Assembly (NCBI RefSeq): GCF_003851685.1
Contig: NZ_CP027727.1
Span: 1,736,001-1,800,000 of the forward strand
Length of the DNA: 64,000 nucleotides
DNA from: Pseudomonas sp. R5-89-07
Lineage (GTDB): Bacteria > Pseudomonadota > Gammaproteobacteria > Pseudomonadales > Pseudomonadaceae
Reading direction: 5' to 3'
Positions 36,255 to 46,066 of the stretch are shown piece after piece. The number at the start of each line of letters is the position of its first letter. Positions within the stretch are counted from its first letter, which is position 1. The notes beneath the pieces were generated by a model that was not told the DNA's origin, ran no database searches, and worked only from the letters and a program-made list of their open reading frames with translations. The position numbers and the translations under genes were made by a program.

Positions 36255-36878
36255 ATGACAATTCGTGCAGTCGTGTTTGATTTCGGCGGTGTGTTGTTCG
36301 ACTGGAACCCGCAACATCTGTACCGCAAGCTCATCGCCGACGAGCAGGAGCGGCAATGGTTTCTCGATAACATCTGCACCCAGGCCTGGAACACCGAACA
36401 GGATGCTGGCCGCACCCTCGCCGAAGCCACCTGCCACCTGATTGAGCAACATCCCGAGCATCAGGCCTTGATCCAAGCGTATTACGAGCGTTGGCACGAA
36501 ATGTTGCGTGGTGAGTTGCCCGAAGGTGTCGCGATTCTCACCGCATTGCATCAAGCCAAAATGCCGTTGTTCGGGTTGACCAACTGGTCGGCGGAAACCT
36601 TTCCCTATGCCCGCGAGCACTATCCGTTCCTGCAGTTTTTCCGCGATATCGTCGTCTCGGGCCAGTTGAAACTGATCAAGCCTGACCCGGCGATCTACCA
36701 TGCCAGCCTCGCTCAGGTGCGCGCCTACTTGCCGGATGTCCAGCCTGGCGAAGTGGTGTTTATCGATGACGTCGCGGGCAATGTCGAAGCGGCTGTGGCC
36801 CTTGGCTGGCAGGGTATCCACCATGTCTCGGCCGAGCGTACTGCCGCCCAGTTGCGTAAGCTGGGGGTGGGCTTCTAG
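36255..36878 (+). CDS. HAD-IA family hydrolase (YihX-like)
   Basis: 207 residues from ATG 36255, with GGAGG upstream. Motif I is AVVFDFGGVLFDWNP (nucleophile Asp9), motif II FGLTNWS, motif III Lys in LIKPDPAIY, and motif IV VFIDDVAGNVEAA. Helical cap type C1. It resembles sugar-phosphatases such as YihX; the substrate is unknown. It ends 4 bp into the convergent LysR gene. Confidence 0.88.
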   Translation: MTIRAVVFDFGGVLFDWNPQHLYRKLIADEQERQWFLDNICTQAWNTEQDAGRTLAEATCHLIEQHPEHQALIQAYYERWHEMLRGELPEGVAILTALHQAKMPLFGLTNWSAETFPYAREHYPFLQFFRDIVVSGQLKLIKPDPAIYHASLAQVRAYLPDVQPGEVVFIDDVAGNVEAAVALGWQGIHHVSAERTAAQLRKLGVGF

Positions 36879-37780
36879 CGGGCCCACTTCTCCATCGCGA
36901 AGTCGACGAAGGCGCGCAGCTTGGGCAAGCGGTAACGGTCCTGGCGATACAGCAAGTGCATGGGGCGGCTGGACAGTTGATAGCTGGTCAGCAAGGCCAC
37001 CAGCTTGCCGCTCTCCAGGTCCGGCTGCACCAAAGCATCGGCCAGCATGATGATGCCCATGCCGTTTACCGCCGCTTGGCGCAAGCCTTGCGAGCTGTTG
37101 ATGGTCAAGGAGCCGGTTACCGGAACCTCCACTTCGCCTTCCTCCCCGGTCATGCGCCAGAGCTTGCCGGTGTCGCGCCAGTTGTCGGTCGCAGGGTAGG
37201 CGAACGCCAGGCAGTCGTGCTGGCGCAGGTCATCGGGCCTTGATGGTGTGCCACGTCGCGCCAGATAGGCCGGGGACGCGCAGAGGGTGAGGGTGTAGGC
37301 CTGCATGGGCCTGGCGATCAGGCTGGAGGGTTCCAGTTCGCCGAGACGGATCGCCACGTCGAAGCCGCTGTCAACCAAGTCCATCCGCTCATTGCTCAGC
37401 TTCACGTACAGGTCGATCAGCGGGTAGCGCTGGGAAAATTCGCTCAAGGCCGGTGCCAGGCGCTCGGTGCCGAACACTGGTGGTGCGGTGATGCGCAGGC
37501 TGCCTTTGGGGGTTTCGCTGTGGATCTGCTCGGCCAGTAGCTCGGAGTCAGCCACCAGCCCCAGCACCTCCACGCAGCGCTGGTAGTACTGCCCACCAAA
37601 TTCCGTGAGGCTTTGTTTGCGCGTGGTGCGCTTGAGCAGGCTGACCCCCAGGCGTTGCTCCAGGGCGCGCAGGTGATTGCCGACCATGGTGGTCGACATC
37701 CCGCATTCCTGCGCGGCTGCAGTCATGCTGCCGGTCTCTACTACTTTCACGTACACCGACATCGCCTGGAACACGTCCAT
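36875..37780 (-). CDS. LysR-family transcriptional regulator
   Basis: 301 residues from MDVFQAMSVYVKVVETGS. HTH core is MTAAAQECGMSTTMVGNHLR followed by LEQRLGVSLLKRTTRKQSLT. It is divergent from the ArgD-like gene with a ~100-bp shared promoter region, so it probably controls it. A second possible start at 37804 would add eight residues. Confidence 0.88.
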   Translation of the reverse strand: MDVFQAMSVYVKVVETGSMTAAAQECGMSTTMVGNHLRALEQRLGVSLLKRTTRKQSLTEFGGQYYQRCVEVLGLVADSELLAEQIHSETPKGSLRITAPPVFGTERLAPALSEFSQRYPLIDLYVKLSNERMDLVDSGFDVAIRLGELEPSSLIARPMQAYTLTLCASPAYLARRGTPSRPDDLRQHDCLAFAYPATDNWRDTGKLWRMTGEEGEVEVPVTGSLTINSSQGLRQAAVNGMGIIMLADALVQPDLESGKLVALLTSYQLSSRPMHLLYRQDRYRLPKLRAFVDFAMEKWAR

Positions 37781-37883
37781 TATCAAGCCCTGCTTCAAAG
37801 TCATTGCACTGGATCACAGTTTATCTACTGAGGGTGGCTAACGATACTGAAGCCCTCTCAACGATTGACTGGAGCCCGCCACC

Positions 37884-39053
37884 ATGACCGCCGCCTGCCT
37901 GATGAGCACTTATCAACCCTTGGCCCTGAGCTTCACCCGTGGCTTGGGCACGCGTCTGTGGGACCAGCAGGGCCGCGAATACCTCGACGCGGTTGCTGGC
38001 GTGGCCGTGACCAACGTCGGCCATTCCCATCCTCGGCTCGTCACGGCCATCAGCGAGCAGGCCGCTTTGCTGCTGCACACCTCCAATCTCTACAGCATCG
38101 ACTGGCAGCAGCGGCTGGCCCTGCGCCTGACCCGGTTATCCGGGCTGGACCGCGCGTTCTTCAACAACTCCGGGGCGGAAGCCAACGAGACGGCGCTGAA
38201 ACTGGCACGGCTGCATGGCTGGAAAAAAGGCATCGAGCAACCGTTGGTGTTGGTGATGGAAAACGCCTTTCACGGACGCACCCTGGGCACCATGGCGGCC
38301 AGCGACGGGCCATCGGTGCGCCTTGGTTTTCAGCGTTTACCGGGGGATTTTCTCAAGGTGGGTTTTGGCGACCTGAACGCATTGGAGCGCATCACCCAGC
38401 AGTTCGGCGCGCGCATCGCCGCCGTGCTATTGGAGCCGATCCAGGGCGAAAGTGGGGTGTTGCCGGCACCTCCCGGCTATCTGCAGGCCTTGCGCGATCA
38501 CTGCACGCGCCACGGCTGGCTGATGATGCTCGATGAAATCCAAACGGGCATTGGCCGTACCGGAACCTGGTTCGCCTTCCAGCATGAGGGCATTGTTCCC
38601 GACGTAATGACCCTGGCCAAAGGGCTCGGCAACGGCGTGCCGATCGGCGCCTGTCTGGCTCGCGCCGCCGTCGCCCAGTTGTTCACCCCCGGCAGTCATG
38701 GCAGCACCTTCGGCGGCAATCCGCTGGCGTGTCGTGTTGGCTGCACGGTGTTGGACATTATCGAAGAGCAAGGCCTGTTGCAGAACGCCGCGCAGCAGGG
38801 CGAACGTCTGATGGCGCGGCTACGGGTGGAGTTGAGCGAGCACCCGCACGTCGTGGCGATTCGTGGGCAGGGCTTGATGATTGGCATCGAACTGGCCAGC
38901 GCCCACCGTGACCTGGCTCAACGTGCGGCGCACGAGCACGGGCTGCTGATCAACGTGACGCGGGGCAAGGTGATCCGGTTGTTGCCGCCGCTGACGCTGG
39001 ACGCCAAGGAAGTCGAGATGATAGTGCGGGCTATCACCCGCCTGTTGGACTGA
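37884..39053 (+). CDS. Acetylornithine aminotransferase-family PLP enzyme
   Basis: A 389-residue class III aminotransferase. Markers are [17 protein letters not shown] (PLP phosphate loop), [28 protein letters not shown] (Asp binding PLP nitrogen), and [16 protein letters not shown] with the Schiff-base Lys. It resembles ArgD (acetylornithine/succinyldiaminopimelate) but lies outside any arginine operon and is controlled by a LysR gene, so it is probably a second, catabolic or biosynthetic paralogue. GGAG precedes the ATG. Confidence 0.85.
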   Translation: MTAACLMSTYQPLALSFTRGLGTRLWDQQGREYLDAVAGVAVTNVGHSHPRLVTAISEQAALLLHTSNLYSIDWQQRLALRLTRLSGLDRAFFNNSGAEANETALKLARLHGWKKGIEQPLVLVMENAFHGRTLGTMAASDGPSVRLGFQRLPGDFLKVGFGDLNALERITQQFGARIAAVLLEPIQGESGVLPAPPGYLQALRDHCTRHGWLMMLDEIQTGIGRTGTWFAFQHEGIVPDVMTLAKGLGNGVPIGACLARAAVAQLFTPGSHGSTFGGNPLACRVGCTVLDIIEEQGLLQNAAQQGERLMARLRVELSEHPHVVAIRGQGLMIGIELASAHRDLAQRAAHEHGLLINVTRGKVIRLLPPLTLDAKEVEMIVRAITRLLD

Positions 39054-39067
39054 AACCCGATCCAAAT

Positions 39068-39156
39068 GTAGGAGCTGGCTTGCCTGCGAAGGCGGAGTGT
39101 CAGCCACCCGATTCATCGGCTGGTCTACCGATATCGGGGGCAAGCCCCCTCCCACA
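39068..39156. repeat. Chimeric REPIN
   Basis: The left half is gtaggagctggcttgcctgc (CTGGCTTGCCTGC type) and the right half is the tatcgggggcaagcccc type. The two arms come from different REP subfamilies, unlike the other REPINs here. Confidence 0.85.
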
Positions 39157-39173
39157 GGGAGGATGCGTCACTT

Positions 39174-40088
39174 CTAGAGATCATTACCATTGAGCCATTC
39201 CTGGTTCATGGTCTCTGTGTCTCCCAGGTATTCCAACAACCACGCCATGGCCGGGGACAGTTTGTTCTGCGCCCAGGCCACGCACGACGGGCTGGCCGGG
39301 AAGGGCCGGTGCAGCTGCAGCGCCACCAGCTCACCGCGCTCGATCCACGGCAGCACCTGATGCGCCGGAGCCATGCCCACGCACAGCCCATCGCGCAGGC
39401 AGTCAATGGCCGATGACCAGTTGGGCACCACCAGGCGGCGCTGATTATCCAGGGTCCAGGTGTCGCGCTTGGGCAGGTTGCGCGAGGTGTCGGTCATGCA
39501 CAGGGAGGCGAATGGGCGCAGTTGATCGTCACTGAGCAGGCCGCTGATGCTGGCCAGGGAATGCTTGGCACTGACCACGCACAACCAGTTCAACAAACCC
39601 ATGTCGCGAAAGGTGAAGTGGCTGGCTACCGGCACCGCGCTGGTCGCGCCGATCACGATATCGGTGCGCTCGTCCGCCAGGGCATCCCACACGCCGTTGT
39701 ACACCTCATACTCCAGCAGCAATTCCACGTCGGGGAACTGCCGATAGAAATCCAGCACCAACTGCCGACAGCGCTGCGGCTTGACGATGGAATCTACCGC
39801 CACCTTCAGTTGACCGCTCCAGCCATTGGCCACCTGTTGGCACAGGCGCCGTGTGCCGAGCATTTTTTTCATCACGCTACGGGCTTCGTCTATAAACAAC
39901 CGGCCGGCGGGGGTCAGCTCCACGTCGCGGTGGCGCCGTATGAACAGCGGCACCGCCAGCCACTCTTCAATCTGACGCACCGTATAGCTGATGGCCGACG
40001 GTACGCGGTGCAGTTCCTGCGCGGCGGCGCTGAAGCTGCCGTGGCGTGCGACGGCATCGACCACATCCAGGGAGTATTCGGACCACAT
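39174..40088 (-). CDS. punR: PunR-type LysR activator
   Basis: 304 residues from MWSEYSLDVVDAVARHGSFS. The N-terminal third agrees nearly residue for residue with E. coli PunR (YdhB): AAAQELHRVPSAISYTVRQI, then EEWLAVPLFIRRHRDVELTP. In E. coli PunR activates punC in response to purine nucleosides. Its divergent position to punC is the same here, with a 122-bp AT-rich gap. Confidence 0.9.
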   Translation of the reverse strand: MWSEYSLDVVDAVARHGSFSAAAQELHRVPSAISYTVRQIEEWLAVPLFIRRHRDVELTPAGRLFIDEARSVMKKMLGTRRLCQQVANGWSGQLKVAVDSIVKPQRCRQLVLDFYRQFPDVELLLEYEVYNGVWDALADERTDIVIGATSAVPVASHFTFRDMGLLNWLCVVSAKHSLASISGLLSDDQLRPFASLCMTDTSRNLPKRDTWTLDNQRRLVVPNWSSAIDCLRDGLCVGMAPAHQVLPWIERGELVALQLHRPFPASPSCVAWAQNKLSPAMAWLLEYLGDTETMNQEWLNGNDL

Positions 40089-40210
40089 GGTGGCTGCCTT
40101 CAAAATTATTGATAAGAGCGTTCAATTATTATCGCTTCACACCGAAACTGTCAGCTTCATAATGGGTACTAGTCAGCAAATAGTTTGATGGCAGGATCTA
40201 CAAGGCTTCA

Positions 40211-41389
40211 ATGAAAAATTCTTTTGGTTTCACTGGGTATCTGGCGGGGCTGAGCATGCTCGGTTATCTCGCCATGGACATGTATTTGCCGGCGTTTGGC
40301 GCCATGGGCGCGCAGTTGCAGATTGGCGCGGGGGCCGTGGGCGCGAGCTTGAGTATTTTCCTGGCCGGTTTTGCCGTGGGGCAGTTGCTCTGGGGCCCCT
40401 TGTCCGACCGGCTCGGGCGCAAGCCGGTGCTGCTCACGGGGTTGAGCCTGTTTGTGCTGGGGTGCCTGGGCATGTTCTGGGTGCAGACTGCGCCGCAACT
40501 CTGGGCGTTGCGTTTTATCCAGGCAATCGGCGTGTGTTCCGCCGCCGTGAGCTGGCAGGCGCTGGTGATTGATCGCTACCCGGCGGACAAGGCTCACCGC
40601 GTGTTCGCCAGTATCATGCCGCTGATGTCGCTGTCGCCGGCCTTGGCCCCGCTGTTGGGCGCGATGGTGCTGAATCACTTTGGCTGGCAGGCGATTTTCG
40701 GCGTGTTGCTGGGTGTTTCGTTACTCTTGCTGCTGCCGACCGTGTTCCTGCGCAGCCCGCCGAAACGTCAGACGGACGCACCTGTGCGCCTGGGTTACGC
40801 GCAGTTGCTCACCTCAAGGATATTCACCGGCAACGTCATGATATTCGCCGCCTGCTCTGCCAGTTTCTTTGCCTGGCTGACCGCTTCACCGTTCATCCTT
40901 GGCGCCATGGGCTACAGCCCGAATGACATCGGCCTCAGCTACGTGTTGCCGACCCTGGCGTTTCTCGTCGGCGGCTACAGTTGCCGCAGCGCCTTGCAGC
41001 GCTTGCCGGGCAAGACCCTGCTGCCGTGGCTGCTCGGCTTCTATTGCCTGAGCATGGTGGCGTTGTATCTGGTTGCGACCCTGACAGTGCCGACCCTCAC
41101 CACCTTGCTGATTCCGTTCTGCCTGATGGCGCTGTGCAACGGTGCCAGTTACCCGATCGTAGTGGCGAATGCGCTGATGCCGTTTGCGGAAAATTCCGGC
41201 AAGGCGGCGGCGCTGCAAAATACCCTGCAGTTGGGCCTGTGCTTTCTCGCCAGCCTGGTGGTTTCTTCGATGATTGAGCAACCGCTGTTGATTACTGCCA
41301 TCGTGATGCTGGCGACCGCGCCGCTGGCGGTGCTGGGTTATTGGCTGGCACGGCCGAAGGCCGGGCGTTCAGCGCTGGCAAACGCTTAA
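40211..41389 (+). CDS. punC: PunC-type purine nucleoside MFS transporter
   Basis: A 392-residue, twelve-helix DHA1 transporter, closest to YdhC/PunC. It starts with [20 protein letters not shown], and motif A is [14 protein letters not shown]. It takes up purine nucleosides such as adenosine in E. coli. Regulator punR is divergent, and an outer-membrane nucleoside channel lies next to it. Confidence 0.87.
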   Translation: MKNSFGFTGYLAGLSMLGYLAMDMYLPAFGAMGAQLQIGAGAVGASLSIFLAGFAVGQLLWGPLSDRLGRKPVLLTGLSLFVLGCLGMFWVQTAPQLWALRFIQAIGVCSAAVSWQALVIDRYPADKAHRVFASIMPLMSLSPALAPLLGAMVLNHFGWQAIFGVLLGVSLLLLLPTVFLRSPPKRQTDAPVRLGYAQLLTSRIFTGNVMIFAACSASFFAWLTASPFILGAMGYSPNDIGLSYVLPTLAFLVGGYSCRSALQRLPGKTLLPWLLGFYCLSMVALYLVATLTVPTLTTLLIPFCLMALCNGASYPIVVANALMPFAENSGKAAALQNTLQLGLCFLASLVVSSMIEQPLLITAIVMLATAPLAVLGYWLARPKAGRSALANA

Positions 41390-41410
41390 GCTGACAATAA
41401 GGTCAAAAAT

Positions 41411-41498
41411 GTGGGAGGGGGCTTGCCCCCGATAACGGAGTGTCAGTGCCAGCTAGGCTAGCTGATCCACCGCTATCGGGGGCAAGCCCCCTCCCACA
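41411..41498. repeat. REPIN, GGGGGCTTGCCCCC class
   Basis: Intact paired half-sites between convergent punC and the Tsx-like gene; the spacer has its own agctaggctagct palindrome. Confidence 0.93.
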
Positions 41499-41534
41499 TT
41501 TGGATTGGGTTTATTCAGTGATTTAAGTGGACGC

Positions 41535-42368
41535 CTAGAACGTCACTTCCATATTCACCGTCGGCGTCGATGTGCGGCTACCCCGGCCTCCGTCTACGCC
41601 GAACTTGTTATGCCAGTACTCGTAGCCCACGCCGAGGTACAGGTTAGGTTTGATGCTCTTGCCCGGCCGCACCGCCACCATCAGCGCGGTGCGCATCAGC
41701 GCTTCCGGCGCGGTATCGCGGCCGTGATAGTCCTCGCCTTTTTCCCCCACGTAATTGATGAAGCCCTGGAATTTGGCCGCATGGTTGGCGATCTCGAAAG
41801 GGCGCATCCACGTCAGGTTGAGCATGTAGGTGTCGTCGAAGGTGTGGTTCGATTCCCTCGCGCCGGGAATGCCGGTGTGGTTCTTTTCCTTGTAGTACAT
41901 CAGGCTCAGGTCCAGCACACCGACGGTATTGAATTTCAAGGTGGGGCCGATGACCAACGCGCGCTTTTTGGCGGAAGCGAAGTTGTTGTTGCGGTTGGCA
42001 TCGAAGCCCAGCGTCAGCGCGTAGTCCTTGATCAGCCCGCTACCCAGCGGCGTATCAAATACCCGTGAGGCATACAGTTGGTGCCGATACACCGCGTACA
42101 CCTCGCTGCCACCGTGCTCGCTGCCCTTGCGCGGGTCCTTGCTGTCAGACAGGAACACATCCAGGTTCAGAAAGTTGCTGCCGTACTGGTAGCCGCTGGC
42201 GTGGGTGAAGCTGTAGATGCGCTTGCTGAAGTCGTCGGGGTTGTTCGGGTTGGTGAAGTGCTGGCCGTAGCGAAACCCTACGCTGTTGTTCATCCATTCC
42301 ACTGCGACTGCCTCCCCGCCGCCGAGGAGGGTCAATGCGACGGTGGCGCCCTGCAATGCCTTTTTCAT
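41535..42368 (-). CDS. Tsx-like nucleoside-specific outer-membrane channel
   Basis: 277 residues from MKKALQGATVAL. The signal peptide ends GGGEAVA|VEW. The mature chain alternates aromatic and charged residues as a 12-strand beta barrel, opening with WMNNSVGFRYGQHFTNPNNP, typical of Tsx/OmpK proteins, and ending with a terminal Phe (MEVTF) for BAM assembly. It should pass nucleosides to PunC or the permease next door. It is divergent from the NCS2 permease. Confidence 0.88.
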   Translation of the reverse strand: MKKALQGATVALTLLGGGEAVAVEWMNNSVGFRYGQHFTNPNNPDDFSKRIYSFTHASGYQYGSNFLNLDVFLSDSKDPRKGSEHGGSEVYAVYRHQLYASRVFDTPLGSGLIKDYALTLGFDANRNNNFASAKKRALVIGPTLKFNTVGVLDLSLMYYKEKNHTGIPGARESNHTFDDTYMLNLTWMRPFEIANHAAKFQGFINYVGEKGEDYHGRDTAPEALMRTALMVAVRPGKSIKPNLYLGVGYEYWHNKFGVDGGRGSRTSTPTVNMEVTF

Positions 42369-42449
42369 TCTGTGGGGTCCTTTGGCGTTCTGGCTCATGA
42401 CGGCCGGATTGTTTTTGTAACGCCGCGGCAGGGTAACTTGTTCGATTGA

Positions 42450-42459
42450 TTGTATACAA
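42450..42459. promoter_or_regulatory. TTGTATACAA palindrome between tsx-like and permease genes
   Basis: A perfect 10-bp inverted repeat, with a related GCATACAG about 30 bp further on. The position, between divergent genes for purine uptake, suggests a shared regulator. The pattern fits GntR/FCD regulators, but the protein is unknown. Confidence 0.45.
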
Positions 42460-42526
42460 CTCTATGGACAGACAGTCTTAACATTGCATACAGTGAGCGC
42501 ACAACAAAAACAGAGACCCCCTCACC

Positions 42527-44029
42527 ATGACTATCCCGAAGGCGTCACCGCAGCGGCCCGAAGATGAAAATCTAGGCGTCGCCGCCAACATGGCTTACGG
42601 CCTGCAGCATGTGCTCACCATGTACGGCGGCATCGTTGCCGTACCGTTGATCGTCGGCCAGGCGGCCGGGTTGTCGCCTGCGGATATCGGCCTGCTGATC
42701 GCCGCGTCATTGTTTGCCGGTGGCCTGGCGACGCTGTTGCAAACCCTGGGTTTGCCGTTCTTCGGTTGCCAGTTGCCGCTGGTACAGGGTGTGTCGTTCG
42801 CGGGTGTGGCGACGATGGTGGCGATCGTCGGCAGCGACGGGGCAGGGGGCGTGCCAGCGATTCTCGGCGCGGTGATGGCTGCGTCGTTCATTGGTTTGCT
42901 GATCACCCCGGTGTTCTCGCGCATTACCAAATTCTTCCCGCCGTTGGTGACGGGCATCGTGATTACTACCATCGGCCTGACCCTGATGCCCGTGGCGGCG
43001 CGCTGGGCCATGGGTGGCAACAGTCGCGCGGCGGATTTCGGCAGCATGTCGAATATCGGCCTGGCTGCGCTGACGCTGGTGTTGGTGCTGCTGCTGAGCA
43101 AAATCGGCAGTGCAGCGATCTCGCGCTTGTCGATTTTGCTCGCGATGGTGATCGGCACGGTGATCGCGGTGTTCCTGGGCATGGCCGACTTCTCTGCCGT
43201 CACCCAGGGGCCCATGTTCGGCTTCCCCACGCCTTTCCATTTCGGCATGCCGACCTTTCACGTGGCGGCGATCATCTCCATGTGCATCGTGGTGATGGTC
43301 ACGCTGGTGGAAACCTCGGCGGACATCCTGGCGGTGGGCGAGATCATCGACACTAAAGTCGACTCCAAACGCCTCGGCAACGGCCTGCGCGCCGACATGC
43401 TGTCGAGCATGTTCGCGCCGATCTTTGGTTCATTCACGCAAAGTGCGTTCGCCCAGAACGTCGGCCTGGTGGCGGTTACCGGGGTGAAGAGTCGGTTTGT
43501 GGTGGCAACCGGCGGGGTGTTCCTGGTGGTGCTTGGCTTGCTGCCGTTCATGGGCCGGGTGATTGCCGCCGTGCCCACCTCGGTGCTTGGCGGTGCCGGC
43601 ATTGTGCTGTTCGGCACAGTGGCGGCCAGCGGCATTCGCACGCTGTCCAAGGTGGATTACCGCAACAACATGAACCTGATCATCGTGGCCACGAGTATTG
43701 GTTTCGGCATGATTCCCATCGCCGCACCCAGCTTCTACGACCAATTTCCCAGCTGGTTCGCGACCATTTTCCATTCGGGCATCAGCTCGTCGGCGATCAT
43801 GGCGATCTTGCTGAACCTGACGTTCAACCATTTCACCGCCGGTAACTCAGACCAGCAGTCGGTATTCGTGGCGGGCACCGAGCGCAGTTTGTGCTTTCGC
43901 GATGTGGCTGCGTTGCGCGATGGGGATTACTACCGAGGTGGGAAGTTGTTCGATGCCGAGGGCAAGGAGATTCCGTTGGTGGCGGATACTTTGAGAAAAG
44001 CATCAAAGCCTGAGCCCACCGAGGTCTAA
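42527..44029 (+). CDS. NCS2-family purine (xanthine/uric acid-type) permease
   Basis: A 500-residue inner-membrane symporter with 14 helices. NCS2 marks: GLQHVLTMYGGIVAVPLIVG in helix 1 (His), Glu in VTLVETSADIL of helix 8, and the signature QNVGLVAVTGVKSR (Gln, Gly, Thr) in helix 10. The VTGV variant resembles xanthine/urate carriers more than uracil (UraA) carriers. It has a soluble C-terminal tail. It is divergent from the Tsx-like channel. Confidence 0.88.
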   Translation: MTIPKASPQRPEDENLGVAANMAYGLQHVLTMYGGIVAVPLIVGQAAGLSPADIGLLIAASLFAGGLATLLQTLGLPFFGCQLPLVQGVSFAGVATMVAIVGSDGAGGVPAILGAVMAASFIGLLITPVFSRITKFFPPLVTGIVITTIGLTLMPVAARWAMGGNSRAADFGSMSNIGLAALTLVLVLLLSKIGSAAISRLSILLAMVIGTVIAVFLGMADFSAVTQGPMFGFPTPFHFGMPTFHVAAIISMCIVVMVTLVETSADILAVGEIIDTKVDSKRLGNGLRADMLSSMFAPIFGSFTQSAFAQNVGLVAVTGVKSRFVVATGGVFLVVLGLLPFMGRVIAAVPTSVLGGAGIVLFGTVAASGIRTLSKVDYRNNMNLIIVATSIGFGMIPIAAPSFYDQFPSWFATIFHSGISSSAIMAILLNLTFNHFTAGNSDQQSVFVAGTERSLCFRDVAALRDGDYYRGGKLFDAEGKEIPLVADTLRKASKPEPTEV

Positions 44030-44061
44030 ATGTAGGAGGAAGTAAGGCCTGATGCCAGTCT

Positions 44062-44160
44062 GTAGGAGCGAGCTTGCTCGCGAAAAACGTCAACGGTAAC
44101 GCGTGCTTTCTGAATGAACGCAGTGCCTGTGAGTTTTTCGCGAGCAAGCTCGCTCCTACA
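44062..44160. repeat. REPIN, GAGCGAGCTTGCTCGC class
   Basis: Perfect pair of half-sites, the spacer almost identical to that at 15886 (cgtcaacg-taacgcg...tgaatgaacgc), pointing to recent copying of the whole unit. A lone half-site of the other class (ggcaagccccctcccac) follows at 44172-44188. Confidence 0.93.
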
Positions 44161-44196
44161 AAAAGCCCTAAGGCAAGCCCCCTCCCACATTGGAAT

Positions 44197-45129
44197 TTAG
44201 CCAGCTTTAAGGGCCGTGTGCTGCACTGAGCACACCTCATCCAGAAACTTCACCACCGTCCCCATGCACGCCTGGCGTTCTTCCACATGGGGCATGTGGC
44301 TGGAGTCTTCGAACAGCGCCCAGCGTACACTCGCGATTTCATCCAGGAACGGCTTGACCACCAGCGGCGTGGCTTCGTCATGACGGCCGGAGATCACCAG
44401 GGTTGGCACCTGGATGGCCGAAAGGCGACCCATCACGTTCCAGTCCTTCAAGCTGCCGATCACATGGAACTCGGTCGGGCCGCTCATGGCGTGGTACACC
44501 GTGGGGTCGGCGTCGACCTGGGCAAAAGTGCGTGCCACTTCTTCCGGCCACGGGTTGACGCGGCAAACGTGCTGATCGTAGAAAATCCGCGAGGCGGCCT
44601 GGTATTCCGGGTCCTGGTAGTTGCCAGTGGCCTCATGCTTGAGCAAGGTTTCATGCACACCTTCGGGCAATAATTTGCGCAGGCGGTTGGCCTCGCTGAC
44701 CCAGGTGCGCATGCACGTTGGTGAATTGGCCGGGATAAAGGCGCGCAGGCCCTTGGGCTGCAAGATTGCGTGCTCGCTGCCGAGCATGCCGCCCCAGGAC
44801 TGCCCGAGGATCGCGTAGTTGTCGCTGATTTGCAGGTGGTCGAGCAGGTTGTTCAACTCGTCGAGGAACAGGCCGATGGTCCAGAACGCAGAAGGTTTTT
44901 CAGGTAAATGCGTGGAGCGACCGTTACCCAACTGGTCGTAATGAATGACCGCATGGCCGCTGGCGGCAACATCCTTGAACGCGTCGACGTAATCGTGGGT
45001 GCAGCCAGGGCCGCCATGGATGATCACCAGCGGGGTGCGGCCCGTGCTCAGGTCACCCGTGATGCGATACCAGGTCTGATAGGCGCCGAAGGGCGCGTAG
45101 CCTTCGCGGACTTTGTCGATGAATTCCAT
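44197..45129 (-). CDS. Proline iminopeptidase-family hydrolase next to pipR
   Basis: A 310-residue alpha/beta hydrolase. Oxyanion motif is [10 protein letters not shown], nucleophile GQSWGG, Asp in SGRHDEATP and catalytic His in [10 protein letters not shown]. It belongs to the prolyl aminopeptidase/L-amino-acid amidase family (S33). It is cytosolic. A lux-box-like element lies 61 bp upstream of its start, immediately after the pipR stop, so it is likely activated by PipR. It may release amino acids or signals from peptides brought in by the adjacent importer. Confidence 0.87.
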   Translation of the reverse strand: MEFIDKVREGYAPFGAYQTWYRITGDLSTGRTPLVIIHGGPGCTHDYVDAFKDVAASGHAVIHYDQLGNGRSTHLPEKPSAFWTIGLFLDELNNLLDHLQISDNYAILGQSWGGMLGSEHAILQPKGLRAFIPANSPTCMRTWVSEANRLRKLLPEGVHETLLKHEATGNYQDPEYQAASRIFYDQHVCRVNPWPEEVARTFAQVDADPTVYHAMSGPTEFHVIGSLKDWNVMGRLSAIQVPTLVISGRHDEATPLVVKPFLDEIASVRWALFEDSSHMPHVEERQACMGTVVKFLDEVCSVQHTALKAG

Positions 45130-45189
45130 TTCGTACCCTGCTCTGAAAAAAGGATCAGGGCTACGATAGTCTGCACGCCACGTTTAGGT

Positions 45190-45209
45190 AACTAGCAAAA
45201 CAGCTAGGT
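45190..45209 (-). promoter_or_regulatory. lux-box-like element upstream of the hydrolase gene
   Basis: AACTAGCAAAACAGCTAGGT: an imperfect dyad (CTAGC...GCTAG) of 20 bp, the length of lux boxes. Its right half, GCTAGGT, is the same as in the element at 46067, which supports both being bound by PipR. Confidence 0.65.
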
Positions 45210-45221
45210 TTTGCCGAAGGA

Positions 45222-46007
45222 TCAATCGTCCAGCAACCGGTAATGCGTAGCCCGCACCACCGCCTGCACACGGTTCTTGGCCCCCAGTTTGTGCATGGCG
45301 GAGGCCAGGTGCAGGGTGACCACCGCCAGCGAGCGGCTCAATTGCGTGGCAATCTCGGCCGCGGTCAAACCGTCGGCGGCCCATTTCAGGCACTCGCGCT
45401 CGCGTTTGGTCAGGTGGATATGCGGATAGGTGCGCAACGCTTTGTTAAACAAAGGATAAGCCGCCTCCTGTAACGCATGGCTGATCACGCTGAAATCCGA
45501 CAAGGTCTGCTGTGCATCCTTCAATACCGTGCTCGCCTTGCCGGTGCGCAAGCCAGTCAGCGAGGCGAAGCCCCCGCGGGGCAAGTGGATTGGTACGCTG
45601 ACGCCGCAGGTCAGCTGCTGTTCGTGCAGGTAGGAAGAAACCGGTGCATGGCAGGGGTCGATGATCTTTTGCAGTGCAGTTTCGGCCTTGGCCTCATAAG
45701 ACCAGACAAAAGGCGATACGCTGCTCAGGGCCAGGTGTTGCACCGGGTCGATCTGGTAGAACCCCTCGCTGCACCACAAGGCGTGCCAATCGGTCGGCGT
45801 GTTGCGCAGTTGCAGCACCGAGGGCGTGATCAGCGCACCATTGAGGTCGATGGGCACCGGCGTGTAGTCGTACACCAGCGCATCGAAGCCCAGCTGTTGG
45901 GCGAGGATAAACGTATTGTCCATCTGCTCGTCCAGGCTCCTGCCCGGCATCAGACGATTATTGAAGGCAGTTAGCTTGGCCAGCATCCGTTCTGCTCCCG
46001 AATTCAT
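45222..46007 (-). CDS. pipR: PipR-like LuxR solo regulator (plant-signal subfamily)
   Basis: 261 residues from MNSGAERMLAKL. An autoinducer-binding domain (about 20-180) is followed by the LuxR HTH (LTKRERECLKWAADGLTAAE, then IATQLSRS). Aligned with TraR, W74=W57, W78 replaces Y61, D87=D70, P88=P71 and W102=W85. Tyr61 to Trp marks the OryR/PsoR/PipR subfamily, which answers plant compounds rather than acyl-homoserine lactones. No luxI gene lies in the window. Flanking proline-iminopeptidase genes and a peptide ABC transporter reproduce the pipR neighbourhood described in Pseudomonas GM79. Confidence 0.85.
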   Translation of the reverse strand: MNSGAERMLAKLTAFNNRLMPGRSLDEQMDNTFILAQQLGFDALVYDYTPVPIDLNGALITPSVLQLRNTPTDWHALWCSEGFYQIDPVQHLALSSVSPFVWSYEAKAETALQKIIDPCHAPVSSYLHEQQLTCGVSVPIHLPRGGFASLTGLRTGKASTVLKDAQQTLSDFSVISHALQEAAYPLFNKALRTYPHIHLTKRERECLKWAADGLTAAEIATQLSRSLAVVTLHLASAMHKLGAKNRVQAVVRATHYRLLDD

Positions 46008-46066
46008 TTGAATCTCGACTTGCTGCAAGTAGAATGCCACGCCCCGGCGAAGGACTGCCAGGCCAA

